DNA from: an uncultured Rhodocyclaceae bacterium | Lineage (GTDB): Bacteria > Pseudomonadota > Gammaproteobacteria > Burkholderiales > Rhodocyclaceae | DNA length: 64,000 nucleotides | Reading direction: 5' to 3' | NCBI GenBank assembly: GCA_934271525.1 | Contig: CAKQRL010000003.1 | Coordinates: 86,963 to 150,962, forward strand | Shown: piece by piece, positions 60,459 through 64,000 of the stretch | Numbering within the stretch: position 1 is the first letter of the stretch | Layout: the number at the start of each line of letters is the position of its first letter | The notes under the pieces: generated by a model | What the model saw: only the letters and a program-made list of their open reading frames with translations | Databases searched by the model: none | What the model was told of the DNA's origin: nothing | Position numbers and translations under genes: made by a program

Positions 60459-60470
60459 GTTGACCGTGGA
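60459..60470 (+). repeat. Half repeat element, supplies priA GTG start
   Basis: GTTGACCGTGGA right after hemE. The GTG at 60466-60468 is the priA start, with AAAAGG as ribosome site across its left edge. Confidence 0.93.
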
Positions 60471-62445
60471 AAATGTTTTGCAAGTGGCATTGGATGTGCC
60501 CATCGCAACATTGTTTCATTATGTTTGTGAAGATTTTTTAATCAGCGACATTGGCGCTTTGGTTCAAGTGCCTTTTGGGCGCGGCAATCAAAAAAAAATC
60601 GGCGTGATTGTGCAACAAGCATCAAAAGAATTGCCGCATCCAAACTTAAAAAAAATCAGCCGTATTTTTCGCGAATTGCCTGTTTTTTCTGCCGATTATA
60701 TGGATTTTTGCGCCTTTGCCGCGCGTTATTACCACGTGCCTTTGGGGCAAGTTTTGCTCTGCGGCGTGCCGCCGTATTTTTTTAAAAATACGCATTTGCC
60801 GCGTGAGGAAAAATCCAAAGAATCACCCAAAACCGAATCACCCCAATTGGTTTTAAACCAAGAACAAGAAGCAGCGCTTTTAAACATTCAAAACATCGGC
60901 AACCAACAACCGATTTTGCTTTTTGGCGTAACGGGTTCGGGCAAAACGGAAGTTTATTTTCAACAAATAGAATCGGTTTTAAAACAAAACAAACAAATTT
61001 TGTTGATGGTGCCGGAAATCAATCTCACGCCGCAGTTGGAAAATCGCTTAAAAAAACGTTTTCCTTTTGCGCATTTGGCGCTTTTGCACAGCGACTTAAC
61101 CAATGCCGCGCGCGCCAGAGAATGGCTCAAAGCAACAAGCGGCAAAGCCAACATTGTTTTGGGCACCCGACTTTCTATTTTTACGCCAATGCCGCAACTG
61201 GCTTTGATTGTGGTGGATGAAGAACACGATGCATCCTTCAAACAACAAGATGGATTTCGTTACCACGCAAGGGATTTGGCGGTTTACCGCGCGAATCAAT
61301 TAAAAATTCCCATTATTTTGGGTTCTGCCACGCCTTCGTTGGAATCGTGGAACAATGCGCTTTTAAAGCGTTATGCGCGCGTGGATTTGAAAAATCGCGC
61401 CAATCGTTGTGCGGTTTTGCCGCAAATATCCACGGTCGACTTAAAAAAAATTTCAAAAAAAGAAGGTTTTTCAACAACCTTACTTTCTGCCATTGAAGAG
61501 CGCTTGAAAAAAGGCGAACAATCGCTTGTTTTTTTAAATCGGCGTGGATTTTCGCCCGTTTTGGCGTGCCCTTCTTGCGGCTGGATTTTGGATTGTCCGG
61601 ATTGTTCCGCGCATATGGTTTTTCACATTGATGAACAAAAAATGCGTTGCCACCATTGCGGCAGACACGCTTTTGTGCCGCGATTTTGTGAAAATTGCGG
61701 CAATCAAGATATTTTTCCGCAAGGTTTTGGCACGCAACGTTTGGAAGAAAATTTAACAAAATTATTCCCCAATGCGCGCATTTTAAGAATTGACCGCGAT
61801 TCGGTGAAATCGCGCAAAGAATGGCTTGAAAAATGGCAACTCATTGAAAACAATCAAGCCGATATTTTGGTGGGCACGCAAATGCTCTCCAAAGGGCACG
61901 ATTTTCAAAATTTAACTTTGGTGGGCATTTTGGGGGCAGATGTGGCGCTTTTTTCGGGCGATTTTAGAAGCCAAGAGCGTTTGTTTGCGCTTTTAACGCA
62001 AGTTTCTGGCAGAGCCGGCAGAACCGAAAAAAAAGGCGAAGTGTTAATTGAAACGCGTTTTGCAGAGCATTCTATTTTTAAAGAAATTGCGCACAATCAT
62101 TTTTCTTCTTTTGCCATGCGCGATTTAAACTTGCGCAAAGAATGCGGTTTTGCGCCTTTTGTTTTCCATGCGATGTTGCGCGCGGATTCCTTTCAAATGG
62201 AAGAATCGTTGGCTTTTTTAAACCAAGCCAAAAATTTTCAAGCGCCTGATTCCGTTATGCTTTTTGATCCTGTTCCGATGAATATGGCGCGGCTAGCCAA
62301 ACGCGAGCGCGCGCAAATGTTAATTGAATCGGATAACCGCGGGGCATTGCATGGTTTTTTAAACATTTGGATGGACTATTTACAAAAAATCCCTCACGGC
62401 AGAGATTTGCGCTGGCACGTGGAAATTGACCCGCAGTTTATTTAA
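60466..62445 (+). CDS. priA: Primosomal protein N' (replication restart helicase)
   Basis: A 659-residue superfamily 2 helicase that restarts stalled forks. From GTG 60466 the protein begins MENVLQVALDVPI, just as homologues do (VALDVPL); the frame is open upstream within hemE but not homologous. Walker A GVTGSGKTEVY, DEEHD with ASFKQQDGFRYHARD, the zinc segment CPSCGW, CPDC, CHHCG, CENCG, and ILVGTQMLSKGHDF are present. A variant core (61429-61440) is translated as ISTVDLKK. Confidence 0.96.
   Translation: MENVLQVALDVPIATLFHYVCEDFLISDIGALVQVPFGRGNQKKIGVIVQQASKELPHPNLKKISRIFRELPVFSADYMDFCAFAARYYHVPLGQVLLCGVPPYFFKNTHLPREEKSKESPKTESPQLVLNQEQEAALLNIQNIGNQQPILLFGVTGSGKTEVYFQQIESVLKQNKQILLMVPEINLTPQLENRLKKRFPFAHLALLHSDLTNAARAREWLKATSGKANIVLGTRLSIFTPMPQLALIVVDEEHDASFKQQDGFRYHARDLAVYRANQLKIPIILGSATPSLESWNNALLKRYARVDLKNRANRCAVLPQISTVDLKKISKKEGFSTTLLSAIEERLKKGEQSLVFLNRRGFSPVLACPSCGWILDCPDCSAHMVFHIDEQKMRCHHCGRHAFVPRFCENCGNQDIFPQGFGTQRLEENLTKLFPNARILRIDRDSVKSRKEWLEKWQLIENNQADILVGTQMLSKGHDFQNLTLVGILGADVALFSGDFRSQERLFALLTQVSGRAGRTEKKGEVLIETRFAEHSIFKEIAHNHFSSFAMRDLNLRKECGFAPFVFHAMLRADSFQMEESLAFLNQAKNFQAPDSVMLFDPVPMNMARLAKRERAQMLIESDNRGALHGFLNIWMDYLQKIPHGRDLRWHVEIDPQFI
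61429..61440 (-). repeat. Variant repeat core inside priA
   Basis: TCCACGGTCGAC (one mismatch), followed by TTAAAAAAAATTTCAAAAAAA, which fits the half-element pattern. It encodes STVD and then LKKISKK in a linker. Confidence 0.7.
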
Positions 62446-62467
62446 AAAATGCCGAATCGCAAAAAGC

Positions 62468-62509
62468 AAAACACCCGAATCGCTGCAACAGCAAGGGTTT
62501 GCGTGTTTT
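62468..62509 (+). terminator. Possible terminator of priA
   Basis: Outer arms AAAACAC/GTGTTTT enclose a small GCTG-CAA-CAGC hairpin, ending in TTTT. The stem is broken, so support is weak. Confidence 0.35.
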
Positions 62510-62510
62510 A

Positions 62511-62544
62511 AAAAAAGAAACCTGCCCGGATAAAAAGGCAGGTT
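62511..62544 (-). terminator. Rho-independent terminator after tRNA-Arg
   Basis: Stem AACCTGCC/GGCAGGTT (62519-62544) with a 10-base loop; on minus it is followed by TCTTTTTTT. Confidence 0.8.
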
Positions 62545-62556
62545 AGAAAGGAAAAA

Positions 62557-62633
62557 TGGCGCGCCCGGAGCGATTCGAACGCCCGACCCCTTGGTTCGTA
62601 GCCAAGTACTCTATCCAACTGAGCTACGGGCGC
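62557..62633 (-). tRNA. tRNA-Arg (anticodon ACG)
   Basis: 77 bases with encoded CCA. Acceptor GCGCCCG/CGGGCGC, D arm GCTCAGTTGGATAGAGT, anticodon stem CTTGG/CCAAG with loop CTACGAA (ACG, read as ICG) and T loop TTCGAAT. The gene stands alone with its own promoter and terminator. Confidence 0.96.
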
Positions 62634-62645
62634 GCAAAAAAACGC

Positions 62646-62674
62646 ATTGTATACGCAAACAAACAAAAACGCAA
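62646..62674 (-). promoter_or_regulatory. Promoter of tRNA-Arg
   Basis: On minus TTGCGT (62674-62669), 17 bases, TACAAT (62651-62646), 13 bases before the mature 5' end. Confidence 0.5.
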
Positions 62675-62709
62675 AGGCGTTTTCTACAATTTTTTCAAAA
62701 TTTATTAAA

Positions 62710-62721
62710 GTTGACCGTGGA
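62710..62721 (+). repeat. Half repeat element
   Basis: GTTGACCGTGGA with a TTTTTTCAAAA centre and a worn left arm (TTTCTACAA). Confidence 0.88.
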
Positions 62722-62791
62722 AAATCATCGTTTTAAATAATGGTTGATGTTTTTGGCACGAATTATTTTTCCATTTTCAAAAATATTTTTT

Positions 62792-62803
62792 GTTCACCGT
62801 GGA
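62792..62803 (+). repeat. Half repeat element, supplies a stop codon
   Basis: GTTCACCGTGGA (variant). Read on minus, CCACGGTGA gives the PR and TGA stop of the GtrII-like gene. A TTTTCAAAAA centre precedes it. Confidence 0.85.
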
Positions 62804-64000
62804 TTTTGGGTAGGCGCTTGAACCGATTCGCGGATTTTTTCTAAATTTTCGCCCGATGCCACAAAAACAATAAGGTCTTCAAAAACCACCACCGAATTTT
62901 TGTGCGGCCAAGGGCGAAGGTTTTCCAAAATTCCCGCCGCATTCAAGCGGCGCAACATTGTTTTCATTTTTGGCTCGTGCATGCTGCCTTCTGTATAAAA
63001 GGTTTTGCAAGCCTTGAAAACGTTTTCTGGCATATTGTAAGAAAATGCGTCTTTTGGATCCCATTCCGTGATCAAGCGGTGATCCAAAAGGTCGGCGGCA
63101 ATTCTATATGTTTTGCCAGTATTGTTTGGATACAAACGCGCACGCATATTCGGCACTTGCCCAAAAATAATGCCGCAATAGTTTTTGCCATAAGAAAAAT
63201 TCTCGTTATTTTCTATGCGGCTAATTACGCGATTTAAAAGTTTTAATTCAAAATCAAAAGCTTGTTTTTGCAAACGTTGGGCGTATAAATTTTGAACAAC
63301 AAAAGTCCAAATTATTACTGCTGATATAATAAAAACAAGATTTTGAATTAAACAAGTTTTTTGAATAAATTGTTCGCTAATTTTAAAAATCAACACAACC
63401 AACAAAACACGAACAAACAAAAGTCCGTAAAAATCTATTCTGGGACCATAAGTAATGCTGTTGGATAACAGCATATGCGATTGTCCTGCAATAATCATCA
63501 ATATTAGTAAAATTAAAATATTAAATTTATTAAGTTTATTTTGCGGTGTGCGGAATAATAAAAAAACAAAACACAAAAAGAATCCCCCAAAAAGCCACGT
63601 GGTAAAAGGCGGAAAAAATGGGAAATCGTATTGAAAAAGCTCTTTAAAAGCGAATTGAATAGTGATTAAAAAACGCTCTGGCAATTCGTTTATCGGCAAC
63701 ATTGTGGTGTGGTAACCTGATGGTGCCGCGCCCGTTTTTTTGAGCATATCCAAAATAATTTTATAAGAAAGCCCCGCTAAAAAAAGCGCCACAAAAGAAA
63801 AACGGAATTCAAAAATTGCGGATTTAAGAGAAGTTTTTTTATCCAAAATTGTTACGATAATTCCGCCCAAAATCAAAACGGTGGCGGTGTCTACAAAAAC
63901 TTGATAAGCCGCAATTGCCCAATGCAAACAAAATGTGGCTAATAAAATTAAGACAAGCGGTTTACCCCCCCCCTCACCGACGAAGGCGATATCAAGAACA
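62794..64000 (-). CDS. Phase-variable GtrII-like glucosyltransferase, 5' end missing, in frame
   Basis: The C-terminal part (402 codons in window) of a polytopic membrane protein like GtrII glucosyltransferases that decorate O-antigen. About nine hydrophobic segments are followed by a periplasmic tail (about the last 150 residues). On the coding strand G9 (63973-63965) is crossed in one open frame (FVGEGGGKPLVLILLA), continuing to the window edge, so the gene is ON as far as seen. A TTG at 63927 is not needed as a start. The end APTQNPR and TGA stop are from core 62792-62803. The GtrII call rests on topology and overall resemblance. Confidence 0.7.
   Translation of the reverse strand, partial: VLDIAFVGEGGGKPLVLILLATFCLHWAIAAYQVFVDTATVLILGGIIVTILDKKTSLKSAIFEFRFSFVALFLAGLSYKIILDMLKKTGAAPSGYHTTMLPINELPERFLITIQFAFKELFQYDFPFFPPFTTWLFGGFFLCFVFLLFRTPQNKLNKFNILILLILMIIAGQSHMLLSNSITYGPRIDFYGLLFVRVLLVVLIFKISEQFIQKTCLIQNLVFIISAVIIWTFVVQNLYAQRLQKQAFDFELKLLNRVISRIENNENFSYGKNYCGIIFGQVPNMRARLYPNNTGKTYRIAADLLDHRLITEWDPKDAFSYNMPENVFKACKTFYTEGSMHEPKMKTMLRRLNAAGILENLRPWPHKNSVVVFEDLIVFVASGENLEKIRESVQAPTQNPR
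63965..63973 (-). repeat. Poly-G tract of nine (minus strand), in frame
   Basis: G9 on the coding strand of the GtrII-like gene; the frame is open on both sides at this length. Confidence 0.9.

Noticed and set aside
60292..60465. N-terminal extension of priA into hemE
   Set aside because: The extension is the hemE 3' end in another frame and has no PriA similarity.

Overview
The window looks like a chromosome segment of a Gram-negative betaproteobacterium, most likely Burkholderiales. The grounds are gene order: gatCAB divergent from mreBCD-mrdA-rodA-rlpA, hemE beside priA, rpmH-rnpA-yidD-yidC, gmk-rpoZ-spoT, an OmpR/EnvZ pair and an RNase E of betaproteobacterial type. I cannot name the genus. 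By eye the DNA is moderately AT-rich. Almost all of it is compact housekeeping sequence.

Layout: 1-7353 holds apbE (partial), a proQ-like gene, murU, miaA, hemA, a three-gene membrane operon (ElaB/YqjE/YqjK type), xth and pyrE. 7568-10301 is an atoD-atoA-atoE operon for short-chain fatty acids. 10708-19594 holds uvrB, ompR-envZ, a phase-variable membrane protein and rne. 19863-26714 holds msbA, a MagIII-like glycosylase, yebC, ruvC, a frameshifted phase-variable membrane protein, tatD and a DUF192 gene. 26711-36744 is gatCAB and the cell-shape/elongasome operon. 36845-42400 holds gmk, rpoZ, a spoT with altered synthetase residues, dadA and a frameshifted glycosyltransferase. 42449-49653 holds a nuclease and a tripartite RND efflux pump with a divergent AcrR-type repressor. 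49792-54569 holds tRNA-Val(CAC), yggU, dciA, trm112, lpxK, exbD, exbB and tamA. 54814-62445 holds rph, an M.HinfI-like methyltransferase, yidC-yidD-rnpA-rpmH, hemE and priA. The window closes with tRNA-Arg(ACG) and a GtrII-like gene running off the edge.

The outstanding feature is a dense family of short repeats with core GTTKACCGTGGA (K = G or T). I counted about 54 copies by eye, including near variants, roughly one per 1.2 kb. Fifteen loci carry two facing cores, most with starts 38-40 bp apart around a T-run/G-or-C/A-run centre, giving a palindrome of about 51 bp. Other copies are half elements that often keep the T/A centre. The elements sit at gene borders and are built into genes. The GTG inside the core is the start codon of murU, uvrB, the 15579 gene, dciA and priA, and the other strand (CCACGGTAA or CCACGGTGA) or GTTGACC supplies the stop codon of eight genes. 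The density, the inverted pairing and the flanking AT tract resemble DNA uptake sequences of Neisseriaceae and Pasteurellaceae, but the core matches no uptake dialect I know. A REP-like palindrome family is the main alternative.

Four genes with G/C homopolymer tracts (15579, 23692, 41287, 62794) all look like glycan-modifying membrane proteins or glycosyltransferases. All four end at a repeat-derived -PR stop. Two are in frame and two are out of frame as sequenced. Together they suggest phase-variable surface glycan genes carried between repeat elements in a naturally transformable, host-associated bacterium. That last step is inference.
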